Below are positions 1 through 12,434 of a DNA stretch of 64,000 nt, piece by piece. The position numbers and the translations under genes were made by a program. How positions within the stretch are numbered: position 1 is the first letter of the stretch; every line of letters starts with the position of its first letter. Source of the DNA: Diphasiastrum complanatum (Eukaryota; Streptophyta; Lycopodiopsida; Lycopodiales; Lycopodiaceae); NCBI GenBank assembly GCA_029204225.1, contig CM055093.1, forward strand, positions 26,325,481 to 26,389,480, in the 5' to 3' direction. Under the pieces are notes generated by a model. It searched no databases and was not told the origin of the DNA. It saw nothing but the letters and a program-made list of their open reading frames with translations.

Positions 1-207
1 AGCCGCCATTTTGCAGTGAATGTTTTTATAGAGGTGGGCGGAATGTCAACGCCACGACGTGGGTCGGATTTCTGACAGTATCGAAAAAATAACAAAGACT
101 CAAAAAATATACACTGACTCAAAAAATTACAATGACTCAGAAAATTACGGATTTTTTGAGTCGATATCGTATCAATAAATTCTAACTTTTGGGTATTGAA
201 AATTTAA

Positions 208-266
208 CTAAGTGAACTAAGCTACATTTGCATAACTGATAAACAAGAAACAAGAACTAAACTACA
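208..266 (-). repeat. LTR remnant, copy of part of 5.28-5.34 kb
   Basis: About 55 bases here (GCTACATTTG, then ATAACTGATAAACAAG and onwards) recur almost exactly at 5277-5335, inside the likely 5' LTR of the minus-strand gypsy element whose gag is at 3.0-3.7 kb. The order fits a remnant of that element's 3' LTR. Only this part is alignable; the rest of the proposed LTR is lost or diverged. Confidence 0.4.
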
Positions 267-2989
267 ACATGTTAGAAGTCCAAGAATTAAGAAACTAACT
301 AGCCTTTTGATTCTTGGACATCCCAAGAACATCAAGAACTAGAATGTTAGAGAATATGCAAGATTCATGCCACATTTCTAGCCTATTTAGTTTACTTGAA
401 TGTTGGCTCCTACATTAATCCACAAGAAAACATGAAATCTAATCCACAACTAGGAAAGCAAGAAAACTAATCCACTCTAAATCCACAACCACACACAATA
501 TGAATGGAAGGGCATGATCATAGGAGCATCACTCAAGAAAACCATCATGATCAAGGAGCTTAGTGTAGCATCAAACTCATGGGAAATCTTCTTATTAAGC
601 ATGGAGTAGATACAATGCAAAAAGCTCCTCTTCACAAAGAGAGAGTCTCTTAAATAAGCAAGAGAGCTCCTTAGGTGGCATCCTAGTGGAATTTCCACAT
701 TTCACAAATTACAAGTGCACTGGAGGTCACCATCAAAAGGTGGCTCACTCTACTTTCTTTAAGAGAGGTCTACTTGCATTTATTACATTTGCTTAGAAAT
801 ACTAGTTCCTACATGGTCATTCCATCTTTTGGGGTTCATCATGAGGCTTACACAGTTCTTGCTTTCATTATTACTACTATTCCTCGGCTCTCATACTCGG
901 CTCTCAGTCTTCATTACTCTCGTCTTCTCATAGACCTCCTCGGTCTAAGGTGAGAGGTGCTCTTGAGTTGCTCTGTCTGAGTATCTTGGGGATTCGACAA
1001 AATCAGCCAACATCATCCCACCCCTAATGTGTTGCAGGACCCACTACAATTCATATTGGACGATGTCACTCCGCTTTGCATTGGCATTTTCAATTGTCAC
1101 TTGGAAAAGCGTAGATCCTCGTTTTCTTACATAAAACCAAGTGCTTATTGTCGCCAATCTTTATCACAAAAACTGTTTTGTGACAAATTGTCGCCATTGG
1201 GTTAGAATGTCTTATTGCTGTAATGGGTTGACATTCTCAAAATTTGGAGAGCTCTCAGCAGCTTCACAACTCTGCATGCATGAGTGCTTTCCATGTGTCT
1301 CTTTGTTTAGTCACTTGTATCTCTTGGCAGATTCCATCTTTGGTTTCTTCTGGGAGGTCTGTATCCTCCCTTTGCCTCTGGGTGTTTCCATGGTTCATCT
1401 CTCAGTTGAAGTTCCAGTCTCAAGGAAAACCTTTGATCTGCAGGTTGCACAAACTTTGATTATCACTCTCAAGGGGATGGATTCATCAAAAATTGGCCGT
1501 AGGAACAGTTTTGAATGGACGGTTTGGTAACAGTAAGGAAACATGATGAAGGCTTGGTGGTAGGGTGAAGGAACTGATAGTTCTACAGTTGCAGCCTTGG
1601 ACCCTTGCAATGTCGAGCTTTGACCACCACTTGCTAGGTGAGGAGCTCACTTTATTTACAGGTTCACGTTGTCTTCATCTTTCTTTTTTCTGTAGCTCTT
1701 TCTTTTGATCCATTACTTTTGGATCTCTTTGGGCTTCATAGGAGGGGATCCAACTATCATTGCTCCAGAGAGTTTTTTTTATTAAGATCAATCTGACTCA
1801 TCTGTTGCTTAGGTTTTGTCCTTTCCTCAGCTTCCTGGATCTTTCTCTTTATTTTTTCTGGCTGCTTTGCCTACTTTTGTAGGTCTCTTTCGGCTGAACA
1901 ACCAATATAGGTGGTAGTTGGTCTCCGCAAGACACTTGCAATGATCTATCAGCTGCTTTGGTAAGACTGTCAAAAACTGAAAATTTCTCAGAAGAACAGT
2001 AAACTGATGATAAACAAACAGATGGAAGGAAGGGTGGTGGTGACAACGTTAGATGGTGTGGATGATAGACATGAGAATGGGCGCAGAAGTATGGCAAGAG
2101 GTCGGTTGAAGAAGGAGACTGATTTCTCAATGCTTGTGTTTTCTTTTTCTAAAGGATCTTCGTTGTGACTGGGATACTTCTTCTGATCGAGTCGCTTTGG
2201 ATTGCCCATCTGTCTTCTTAGCCTTGTCATTGTCGACTTTGGGTTTGTGACCTTGGTTGTCGATCTTGCTGGTGTTGTTGCTGGCAGCGTAACTGCTGCA
2301 GTGGATCCAAGCAGATCCACTCTCTCCCCTCCCAAAAAGAAATCTATTGGTGGGGATGTTGTTGTTGGTGATTGTTGATGCTCAAGATTGGATCGGCGTG
2401 TGGAACACGTAGTTGAAACTCGTTGAACATACAAGTGGACTAAAGATTGAACAAATTCTAACTAAATTTGTTTCGATCTTGCTGTAGTTGACTCAAAGAA
2501 TAATATGGCAATGAGATGCAGGAATCAACTCTAAATTGGCATGGATTTTTCATAAGTCTCAAAAATCCTAAACTGCTATACAAGGGAATCTGAATATGGA
2601 TAGATGAATGAAAATGTATTCTGGAGATGCTCTACAGAAGACTCTCGTGCAATAGCTATTCCTCAAGCAAAACTAAATCACACAAAACAGGTGAAGAGAA
2701 ACAAGAAAATAAACAAACGTTACAGAGAGTGGGAACTGTATAGCACTTGTCGAAAAAAAACTTGCATTCATCAACATTGATAATGTACCTTGATAGTTGC
2801 AATATTTCAACTGTTTTGTAGAGTAATGTGACTCACTCTGACATGCCCTTGTCAAAACAAGACAGGGTTGGTTACACTAAATCTACCATCATTGATACCA
2901 TATGTTGTAAGATATAGCTTGAGATGCAGGTATGGTTGAGGTACTATGTCCTGAGGACCTCTCTGAACAAGAGATTCAGAACCGAATCT
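267..2989. other. no recognisable gene
   Basis: I see no conserved protein, RNA gene or clear LTR pair here. Several frames of 60-150 codons exist on both strands, but none has a recognisable domain and most lack an ATG start. A degenerate TGGTATCA on the minus strand near 2.9 kb suggests old retroelement DNA. The missing pol of the neighbouring gypsy element may have lain here before deletion. Confidence 0.4.
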
Positions 2990-3748
2990 CTATATGGATT
3001 TTTGAATCCGAGAAATATTGTATATTGGCACATTGGAAATCTTATCAGCCTTAAGCTCGCGTCTAATCCATCTTGGAAGTCCAACTAGGAACCAGATGAT
3101 GAGCATCTGTTCGGAAGGCTGTTCTTGTACTTGACTTTTGAGGCGTTTGAAATGCTCAATATAGTCTCGTACACGTTCATCCTTTGCCATCTTGATGTTA
3201 CTCAATTTGACAAAAGGACTCTCGATCAAGCGAAAGGGCTTAAAATGCTTGATAAAGGACTCTTTCAAGATTGACCAGTCTGTCTTATCTTCACGATCAA
3301 GGTTGAAAAACCAATCACGTGCTTTAGCGATCATGGTCATCGAAAACAGTTGGACCATAGCATCGGGAGATGTTTCGCCATACACATCACATGCATTCTC
3401 AAAGATTTGCAAAAATCTTTGAGGGTCCGAACTACCGTCAAACTTTTGTAGATCTAGTTTTGGTGTACGTCTCTCAAAATGAGCACCGTGGGTAGCAGAA
3501 GAACCATTAAGGTTGGTTCTGGCCTGGGAGGGGTCATCACCATAAGAATAGGCTCGTGCTCGTGAAGACTCAGCTCTAGCAGGTTCTTGTCTCTCGAATT
3601 GATTTGTGGATGGCTTGTGTATTTGGGCCCGCATTCGGTAGAACCTATGACGTTTGATTTGTTCAGCTACAGGGGATCGGATCTCGTATGGATAATCTTC
3701 TGGGATTTCAGGATCTGTATTGTCGGCCATTGGGTATTGTTGTGTCAT
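2990..3748 (-). CDS. gag: Ty3/gypsy Gag (capsid domain), element remnant
   Basis: This 252-codon frame starts at an ATG and carries the plant retrotransposon gag domain. Residues about 95-235 contain KLDLQKFDGSSDPQRFLQIF, then ARDWFFNL, then a block ending in WFLVGLPRWIRRELK. Gag would form the cytoplasmic virus-like particle that packages element RNA. Upstream on the same strand lie a repeat-filled leader, a tRNA-Asp-type primer binding site and the 5' LTR, so the layout is LTR, PBS, leader, gag. The frame stops soon after the capsid domain with no zinc knuckle, and no protease or RT follows, so the element is truncated. The first 90 residues are charged and unlike any domain I know. Confidence 0.85.
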   Translation of the reverse strand: MTQQYPMADNTDPEIPEDYPYEIRSPVAEQIKRHRFYRMRAQIHKPSTNQFERQEPARAESSRARAYSYGDDPSQARTNLNGSSATHGAHFERRTPKLDLQKFDGSSDPQRFLQIFENACDVYGETSPDAMVQLFSMTMIAKARDWFFNLDREDKTDWSILKESFIKHFKPFRLIESPFVKLSNIKMAKDERVRDYIEHFKRLKSQVQEQPSEQMLIIWFLVGLPRWIRRELKADKISNVPIYNISRIQKSI

Positions 3749-3992
3749 TTTTGTGTTGGGTATGTGTTTCTGGTGTTTTTGGATTTTTTTAGGGTTTTTG
3801 GTGTTTTTTTTTATTTTTTAGAGTGTTGAAGAAAGTGAAGGTGGAGACTCAGTATAAAAAGGGCTTTTCTATTGGTATGAGTTTTATTTTTTGAATTTTT
3901 ATTTTTTCAGCCTCTAAGTCTTTGGGGAGATGGTGGTTTGGTCAAAATGCCAATCAGAGGTGTTGTTTGAAAGTTCTATGGTCTGGCATGGA

Positions 3993-4720
3993 GTTGGTCG
4001 GTTGAGATGGTGAGGAGTCTCGTCGGTCGAGATTGGACACAAAACCGTCGGTCGAGATCTGACGCAAACCCGTCAGTCGAGATCTGATCGAAAACCCGTC
4101 GATCGAGAACTGACACAAACCCGTCGGTCGAGATCTGATCGAAAATTCGTCGGTTGAGATCTGATCAAAAACTCGTCGGTCGAGATCTGATGTGAATCCG
4201 TCGATCAAGATCTGATCAAAAATTTGTCGGTCGAGATCTGACGCGAACTCGTTGGTCGAGATCTGATGTGAATCCGTTGATCAAGATCTGATTGAAAATT
4301 TGTTGCTCGAGATCTGACGCGAACTCGTTGGTCGAGATCTGATCGAAAATCGTCAGCTGAGATTTCAAAAAAAAAAAACGTCGGTTGAAATTTCAAAAAA
4401 AAAGTCGGTTGAGATTTCAAAAAAAGAACGCCGGTTGATATTCCAAAAAAAAAACATCGGTTGAGATTTCAAAAAAAACGTCGGTTGAGATCTCAAAAAA
4501 AATCTTCAGTTGAGATTTCAAAAAAAACATCAGTTCTCAAAAAAAAATTGTCGATTGAGATATGAGCGGAGGGCGTTAGTTGAGATATGAGCGGAGGGCG
4601 TCGGCTGAGATGTGAAAGGAAGCGTCGGCAGAGAGAAGCATCGGCTGAGATATGAAGGGAAGCGTCGGTTGAGATGTGAAGGGAAGCATCAGCTGAGGGA
4701 AGCGTCGGTTGAGATATGAA
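3993..4720. repeat. degenerate 26-bp minisatellite in gypsy leader
   Basis: Roughly thirty head-to-tail units built on CGTCGGTCGAGATCTGAT plus an A-rich tail. Units are about 26 bp at the low-coordinate end. They shift to a 24-bp AAAAAA-rich form near 4360-4510 and to GTCGGCTGAGATATGAAGGG near 4600-4720. The array lies between the PBS and the gag ATG of the minus-strand gypsy element, so it would be transcribed as leader RNA. Long minus-strand frames through it are repeat artefacts: the three reading frames of one unit alternate as DLDRR, QISTD and IRSRPT. Confidence 0.9.
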
Positions 4721-4982
4721 AGAAATGGAGCGTGACAGAGCGGCTGAAGGAGTGTAGTTGATGGGTGTAGGCTCTGGTTTGCAGTTGTTGTCGCTTGCTG
4801 GGTGGTTTGTAGGTTCAGGTGCAAGCAAGTTTGTTTTCAGACGGATTTGCAAGCAAGTCGTTTTGTCTGCAATTGTTGTTTCTTGCAGGTCATTTTGCAG
4901 GTAGGGTAGTTCATTTGCAAGGTAGACTACAGATCAGAATACTGTTGCAGCAGGTGTGTGTTTATGAGGTGTGGAGTTCAAG

Positions 4983-4996
4983 CAGCAACGGTGCCA
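4983..4996 (-). other. primer binding site, tRNA-Asp type
   Basis: Read on the minus strand this is TGGCACCGTTGCTG. It closely resembles the TGGCGCCGTTGCCG complement of the 3' end of plant tRNA-Asp, used by Athila-like and related gypsy elements. It sits two bases inside a CA dinucleotide that would end the 5' LTR, and points toward gag at 3.7 kb. Confidence 0.65.
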
Positions 4997-4998
4997 AA

Positions 4999-5335
4999 TG
5001 TTGACCGTTTCCTCTTCTAGAATCTGTTTACTAGTCTTCTTTGTTTCTTTCTAGTTTTAAGGCCCAGATTAGGTAGAAGGGGCTGATAATCATTGTAGTT
5101 TTGTCCTGCCTGTCAGAGGACATCCGGATGAGTCGTCACTCTTGAACGCACTTACATTCTAAATAAAGATGCAAGCCTAGAACGCTCTTTCACAGAACAG
5201 AATGCAGCCCAAATGAACGTTATATAGATTCTATTGCTACTTACTCTAAAAACGGATTGAAAGCAGATTCTACACTACACTAAACTGAGCTACATTTGAA
5301 TAACTGATAAACAAGAAACAAGAACTAAACTATAG
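4999..5335 (-). repeat. probable 5' LTR of the minus-strand gypsy element
   Basis: The lower end is set by TGTTGACC on the plus strand (an LTR ending in CA on the minus strand) next to the PBS. The upper end is inferred from where similarity to 208-266 stops. The length of about 340 bp and the upper boundary are uncertain. Confidence 0.45.
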
Positions 5336-5639
5336 CGTGTTATCGCTAAAATTTTGAGCCTTCATATTTTTGTGTAGTTTTTCAGAATAAGTATGAACAT
5401 GTTTCAAGATGCTCATTACCTAATGGAATTGGGCTTGAGCATGAATTCTAACACAATATATTGATCTGAAGGGCAAGGACCAGATGCATTCTATAAACTA
5501 TGCCTTGACAATTGATACATATCGAAATACAATTTTGATTCCTTCATGCAATCAACTTGTACAATTAGATTCAGAAGACAATAAAGTAGCTGCAACTTAG
5601 GAGCAAATGACACAAAATCAAATTTTGTAGCCATGAGAT

Positions 5640-7170
5640 CCACAAGAGTTCAAACAAAACTTGTTCAATACACTAATGAGTTTTTTCACTACTCTATTTA
5701 GGAACCAACCATAGTTGAAGAAACAATGTCACGAGCTGATTCAGATGTATGAAAAGAAGTTATAAATAAATAGTACAACTTATTATTAGAAAACAACACA
5801 AGGACTGTCATCGAGTTGCAGCAGACAAAAAGATCATCGATTGTAAATGAATCTTTAAGATCAAATACAGAGCAGCTGACAGCATCGACAGAAGAAAAAT
5901 TTAACTCGCGACAAGGGGATTCTTACAAACTCTCAATGTCAACTGCTTCAAAACTTTCAAGACAGTGGTCAGACATACTTCTATTCAACTACGAGTTATT
6001 GAAGAGAACACCTACATCCTCAATGGTCAAGAGGATCAAGTATGCAAACTCCACAAAGCTTTGTACGGTCTGAAGCAATCATACAAGACTTGGTTCCATT
6101 GAATCAACACATTTTCGATCAGTCATGGATTCGAACCAAGCTCTGGACACTGTCAAGGTTATCCATCTTTTCTTTGTCATCATCACGCTATATGTAGATG
6201 ATACGTTGTTTTTTGGCAACGATATTGAACTGACAAAGGACACAAAGAAGATGTTATTCCAAGAATTTGAAATGACAAATATGGGAAAAGCGCATTATTG
6301 TCTTGGGATTCAAATCCATAGAGGCAGAAGCAAAAGGCTTCTCTACATCACAAACAGAGGTACTTTCAAAATTTACTGTCAAAATTCAATTTTATGCATT
6401 GCAAGCTTGTACATAATCTCATGGATCCAAGTTTAAAATTATCCAAAAATCAATGTCCTCAATCTGATGATGAGAGAGGCAAAATGAAGGGATATCCATA
6501 TTAGTCAATCATCGGATCCCTGATGTATGCTATGATCTCAACCAGGCCTGATATTCTTGCGTATGCCATCAGCTCTTTAAGCCAATACATGGCTAACTCT
6601 GGCATGATCCGCTGGAAAGCTCTTTTAAGAGTGATCAGATATGTATGAGCTACCATCGACCTATGCATATGCTATGGAGAACTTCAAGTTGATCCTTCCA
6701 ATATCATGCGAATTGGACAGGCGATGTTGGCACCAAAAAATCAACTTCTAGATTTGTCTTCCTATTCAATAATGGTCCAATATCCTGAAACAGTAAAAAA
6801 CAAATCTCCTCCGCAATGTCTTCTACAGAATCAAAATACATTGCGACCTCTCAAACTACTAAAGTGACAATTTGGTTGAAAAATCTATTGTCTGACATTG
6901 GTCTCAGACAAACTGCCCCAACAATTATTCAGTGTGACAATCAGATGACAATCAAAGTGTTATAGCATTATCGATCAATCCTAGATTTCACTCTAGGGGC
7001 AAGTGACATCAAAATTAAGTACCACTACATCAGGAGCATGATACTCAATAAGGAGATAAGTCTGAAATTATGGAAAACCCAGTACATGGCAGTTGACATC
7101 TTCACAAAAGGGTGCAACACACACAAAAATTTGTGCTATTTTGAATCTAAAAATCAACGCAGTCAAGGAT
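5640..7170 (+). pseudogene. pol: decayed copia RT-RNase H
   Basis: Fragments in shifting frames follow copia pol order. The pre-RT hinge lies near 5640-5830 (EPTIVEETMSRADSDV). YGLKQSYKTW is near 6067 and LYVDDTLF, the intact YVDD catalytic motif, near 6190. CLGIQIH is near 6300 and SLMYAMISTRPDI near 6515. A short RNase H region runs to IFTKG near 7100. Stops and frameshifts are frequent. Gag, protease, integrase and LTRs were not found beside it, so it is a 5'- and 3'-truncated old copy. Confidence 0.85.
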
Positions 7171-7884
7171 CCAAATGAAGAGGTGTTGGATTCCTATCCT
7201 CTCCATCCCTTAACTCATAACTAATCTAGATCCATTCGGCAGCTCAACAGTACATTCATCACATCCGGACATAATCTCTAACGACATCAAATATTGTCTG
7301 ACGATGACTACTAACCTTAAATTCTATTTAGTACAGCTTAAGCATTCTTTTAGTCAGTTAGCCATGTGTATATATCTGATAACAATCAAAGATTAAAAGT
7401 TCCAATTTCAACACATCCAATCGATTCAATCAGTCACTCAATCAGACATTCAAAGCGCACTCTCTGTTATCATAAAGTATTGTTTCAGAAAGATCGCGAC
7501 TCTGTTTGCATTCAAACTTGTATACTTTTCAACTATATATACTTGTTCCATTAATCTAACTTGTGCTCTATTATGTTAAATGCAAATTTTGTTTCGTTTA
7601 GATTGATTCTTGACATGCAAATAAATCGATTCATTCATTAGACTATTCACATGACTGATGATCTATGTCGATCATAATGCTCTAAGTTCAAAACTATTTC
7701 ACTTCCGCAAACTAAATTGTAAATCAATTTATTTCGTGCATGTCTATGAAATCAATAGTATCGATCCAAGCAACTTTGAAACTAGGATCTTGCAAGTAAA
7801 GAGATCTTCAACTTATTGAAAGTGGCTTGAATCTGAAAGATGTAAATTCATGCAGCGAGGATAGTCGCCGACACGACGTGCCTT

Positions 7885-7886
<2 letters not shown>

Positions 7887-7945
<59 letters not shown>
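7887..7945. repeat. (AG)n microsatellite
   Basis: An uninterrupted run of about 29 AG dinucleotides (59 bp). Confidence 0.98.
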
Positions 7946-7948
<3 letters not shown>

Positions 7949-8294
7949 TATCTCACTTTATTGTGGCAAAAATCTTTTTCATTATTTTAAAATTCCAATA
8001 GCTCTTTTCAAAAAGTCAATATTTAGGACCTCTCAAATTATTTTTCATAGTTCTACTCATTGGTATAAGACTATCAATAGAGCAAAATGAGCTCATCTCA
8101 TATAATTATGTGACCCAAATATTTTGTACTATGAAATCACAATACCTCAATTTTAGATTCAAAATTTTCAATTCTCGTTAACTATATTGCATTTGTTAAC
8201 TTACTGAATGTTTTTCCATGTCTAACAACAAAAAGCCTCCCTTTCCATCATAAATAATATATTTTCATGCATCACTTTGTTCAAAAATCATCGC

Positions 8295-8446
8295 CCTCAC
8301 AATCATTGTTTAACTTTTGCTCAAACATGTGCTCCTCACTTATAAGTTGGTGCTCACACATATGGCCTTCCCTCACAATCACCCATTTAACTTTTGCTCA
8401 AACATGTGCTCCTCCTTATAAAAGGGTGCTCAAACATATGGTCCTT
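8295..8446. repeat. 76-bp tandem duplication
   Basis: Two adjacent diverged copies (8295-8370 and 8371-8446) share CCTCACAATCA, then TTTGCTCAAACATGTGCTCC, then a TTATAA and CATATGG block. No coding role is evident. Confidence 0.85.
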
Positions 8447-8664
8447 TTTTACCAATTGCCATTGCACCAATATCCAAGCTACCTCGTACTTTTGAGCCCA
8501 TAGATTAAATACAAGTCTGTGATATACAACGCTTACAAATATTAACTAAGCATATGTCACAAAGAAAAAGGCTTAAGGTTTGTGTCTACATGTTTTTGGA
8601 CAAAATGACCCCTCTACCCAAATCACTCCGCTCGACAAACTTTATACATACCTTATACTTTTTG

Positions 8665-8808
8665 TTGCTTAACAAGATTTTGAAATGTTTCCCTTGTTGA
8701 GATTTTATTCACAATGCATATGTACATATTTTGTCTACTAACAAGATTTATAATGTTACTTTTGAAATGTTTCCCTTGGTGAGATTCACTTCACAATGCA
8801 TATGTACT
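8665..8808. repeat. short tandem duplication
   Basis: Two diverged copies (about 8665-8728 and 8738-8808) share TAACAAGATTT, TTGAAATGTTTCCCTTG and CACAATGCATATGTAC. Confidence 0.8.
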
Positions 8809-9450
8809 ACATCTCCATCAAAAAATAATCCAAGTAATGAAAAGTTCATTGCATTGATTATACTTTTAATTTTAAAATCATGTATAGTCAGCCATTCACT
8901 ATATCAACCTACCAATGTCTCTCCAAATATAAGAACCATCTCCCTAGATGAAAAGAAAAACAAATTTTTTCAAAGGTCAAAACTTTTCCTCAAATTAATT
9001 GAAGTCTTTTCATTACAATCAAATGTTGATTGCAAAATTACCATTTTAATCTTTCCGTTATGAACTATACCTTTATGGCTAGTTATGGCTAGTTATGGTC
9101 AAATGGTTTTGCTTGCTTCACTAAAAAATGTAACTTCACAATAAGAACTTAAAGATATATCTGTAGCTCAGCATTTGAGAAAAAAAATTCCAGCAAAACA
9201 GTAGACAACACAATTTGTAAGCACCTCCACAACTTGAAACAGGCCAAAAATAATTAGATCAAAAATTCATTGAGCATGATATATGATTTACTTGGAGCAC
9301 CACTCAAATACAAAATGCAAGTGCAGATCCAAAGAAGGCTGTGTCACAATGATGGTGAAATTGTTATTGAATTATTGATTGAAGTTTCGAACTGGTATAT
9401 GCTATTTACAAGTGGTATGAGTTATCTACACATAGATTGAGACATAGATT

Positions 9451-9848
9451 GAGCTTTCATTTTAATGCCTTGTGCATTTGTGCGTCTTTTGTATTTTTTG
9501 GCAATGGAATGCAATTTTGTATTTTTTGGCAATGGAATGCAATTTTCCTTGCTTTGCCTCTGGTTTAAATGAAATCAAAGATTCCAAAAACTGAGCTTTA
9601 ATTTTAATGCTTTGTGCATGTGTGCGTCTTTTGTATTTTTGGCAATGAAATGCAATTTCCTTGCTTTGCCTCCTTATCACAGAATCTGAAATCAAAGATT
9701 TCAAAAACTGAGCTTAAATTTTAATGCTTTGTGCATTTGTGCGTGTTTTGTATTTTTTGGCAATGGAATGCAATTTTCCTTAGGTCTGCCTCCCGGAGAG
9801 TCACAGAATTTCAATACAAATATGAAATCGAAGATTTCAAAAACTAAG
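9451..9848. repeat. three tandem copies of a 120-140-bp unit
   Basis: Copies begin near 9451, 9593 and 9710 with GAGCTT plus ATTTTAATGC, continue through TTTTGGCAATGGAATGCAAT and end in AAATCAAAGATTTCAAAAAC or a close variant. The first copy also has an internal 30-bp duplication. This is a locally generated repeat with no sign of coding. Confidence 0.9.
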
Positions 9849-12434
9849 TTATACTGATTTCATCTCAATACAAATTAATCAACCATTTTCTCCAAAATGC
9901 CTAGCTGTGATGTGTTACATGGAATTTTGCATGAAAATGCATTTGAAGCGAGCTCCTCTGACAAGTTTATATTAATGGAATGCATGAGAAGCTAAATCAC
10001 AAGGCTTCTGTATACATCAAAAATTCTCATGTAGACAAAACCATTTTTGCAAATGTTCAACTACATGCAGTCATAATTTTAAAAATGATATGTAACCTCT
10101 TCCAGCCACTTCACAAGTGGACAATTTTGCCGCTATCAGATATATCCAATGACAAAATGTTTTCTTTAAGTAGACAAAATTTCACCGGAATCAAAATTTC
10201 CCAAAAATAAAACTGCACATTCTTCTAACCAACTGCTCCCTCCATGATGAAAACATTCTTGCTTGTATCCTGATTCCCACCTGACGGCACCCATCTTGAA
10301 CTCCATGGGTTGAATCGAAGTCGTAACACTAGCATCAACATGTAAAACTAGAAAAAGCACAAACACATCATCAGCACATTAGCATCATAACAACTTGCAA
10401 ATTATCTTGCATCATTAGTAGCAAATAAGTAGCAACAAAGAATGTCATTTGACATTGGATATAATGTTCGAAACAAATGGAATGCAAACACCAAGCACAA
10501 GCTTTGCCCAAATGCTTTCTTTTTTTTGCAAAAGAAAAAATACAATTTGAATATAAAGATTGATTATAACTAACAAGTAACAAGCCACAAGCAAGCATGC
10601 TCAAGATGCAAGGTGCCCATCATAAAAATCATTGCACCCCTTCAATTACACTGACCATATTGGAAGTCTAGCTGACACTCCAAAATCTTTTCAACAAGGC
10701 TTCAGCATAATAGTGCCAAGATTTCAGAAGTACACAAAAAATTGGAACCATCCATAAGTTGTATCGTAATGTACAACAAAATTCCGAGTGTTATTACTTT
10801 ATTAATTTGCCAGCTTTCAAAGATTGGCAAATCTCTAGCCCATTATAAACTTACACCCAATTTATAGAAATCCCCAGCCAACGTCTGAATATTCTATAGA
10901 ATAGCAGGAGTTCCTTTTACTGGAAAACAAGATACTATCACTTCTCATGAAGTAGGTGCCATAACGGGATCAGTGAAACTCAAACCCTACTTCCAGATTA
11001 AACAGAAAGTGAAAAAGTAGACTGTATGAAACCTCGCACAAGCCAGCCAAAGTTCGAAAGCTTTTTCCAAGGAAAGGAAACTGAAGGTCAGCATCAACTA
11101 CTCCAATGTCAAACTCTCTGGCTCGTGCACATTCGTATCTCTTCCACAAACCTTATAGCATCTAGAGCTCTTAACTATATGTGTTTGCTAGAGAGACGAC
11201 CTCGAGGTATCGGCTCACTTCTACCAAACACTTCCATTTATTCAAGAGAAATGAATGAGACGACGCAATATTCCAAGAATAGCTTTAGATTGAAGAGAGC
11301 TGACCCAATATCTTTGGGCTTCACTCAAATTCTCATTTACGTACCTTTCAAAAGTCACAAAAGAACAAGTCAGACATGGAAGCATTTCAATCCGCGTAGA
11401 TTGAGCAAACTTACCAATATGTTTCGGCTCCATTCAGATTTTCAAGAATTGCAAATAGGCAAAATAGTGCTAGCGGCCAGATATATACACCATACGCACA
11501 TCCCCTGCTAGACGATCAGGAAAATTCTCCATACATCAGCCAAAACTTTCAGCAGACCAGCTCAAAAATACAGCATTACCAGTTGAGCCTATAATCCCAT
11601 TATAACAAGCATCTAGTCCACAACAAGAACTACAAGCAGTCAGCCATGAACACGGACATGTTCAAATTTCTTCTGTGGAATATGAAAGACTTGCAAGAAA
11701 ATATGAGATGCAAATTCCATTGCATCTGGGAGAGTTCAAAATGACAAGGGTCTCTCACGTAGGTTGCTCAAGCGCTACGCATCAGGATTATGGATCAGTC
11801 TTTCAATTTGAAAAAGCTCACTAACATAAAAAGAGTTAAATGACCCACCTTCCAATTGAAGGGGCACCCCAAATCCCATAAACTACCACAAACGTTTTCA
11901 AACAGAAACTAATACAAAACGAGTGCGTTTTTTTTCATTGCATTGACGGTTATCAAAAGTGTATAAAAGTTTCCTGATAAGTGAAGTTGCCTTCTAATTA
12001 CATTGAGACCACTTTAATCGCGTAGTGAAACTATAAACACCGCAAGAACATCACCAATTGATTTGACTCGACTGATTCGTGAAACTTTTCGACCATTTCT
12101 TTATCAAGTTTCAAGTCCACAATAAAAGTTCCGTTCACGAAGGTAGAAAGTAAGCACGACACATGCATATTCAAGAAAACCCGCTATTCTAAATCTTGCC
12201 CAAACAAAGTAAAGAAAATGGATAGCACAAGGCTAGAACATAAGCGAAATTAGATAACTTCAGAGAGTCTATATTGCCAGTATACAGAAGATATTTAAGG
12301 TTGTCACGAAGCGCTCAAGGCAGAAAAGTTTCCATACATTCGTAGCCTTCCCATTGCATAAGGCTGGTGAGATCATACGTAGTTGTCGTCAGAATGATAA
12401 TTTTGAAATGTCTCCGAGGGATCGTGTACCAAGA
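9849..12434. other. host-like intergenic DNA downstream of the OSR gene
   Basis: No retroelement domain is visible in this 2.6 kb. The part next to 12434 should contain the 3' UTR of the minus-strand OSR gene, but I found no convincing AATAAA signal. A 161-codon plus-strand frame at 11026-11511 has no recognisable domain and is not annotated as a gene. Confidence 0.4.

Larger units (their letters stand above)
7171..9450. other. AT-rich intergenic DNA with small repeats
   Basis: No gene recognised. The stretch contains an AG microsatellite and two short tandem duplications listed separately; otherwise it is AT-rich DNA with only short unsupported frames. Confidence 0.5.

Noticed and set aside
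1141-2434. Frames of 129 and 148 codons near the left end
   Set aside because: No domain, and the 148-codon frame starts at TTG with no early ATG.
2880-2990. Minus-strand LTR end and degenerate PBS (TGGTATCA) beside gag
   Set aside because: Only about 85 bases are available before gag and no LTR partner or clean PBS could be found.
3954-4852. Minus-strand frames encoding a repetitive DLDRR/QISTD/IRSRPT protein
   Set aside because: They are translations of the 26-bp minisatellite in successive frames; no start or domain supports a protein.
6126-6140. GGATTCGAACC, the complement of a tRNA B box
   Set aside because: It lies inside copia RT coding sequence (SHGFEP region) and no cloverleaf can be drawn around it.
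11026-11511. 161-codon plus-strand frame
   Set aside because: No recognisable domain, unremarkable composition, and it lies in the AT-rich area downstream of the OSR gene.
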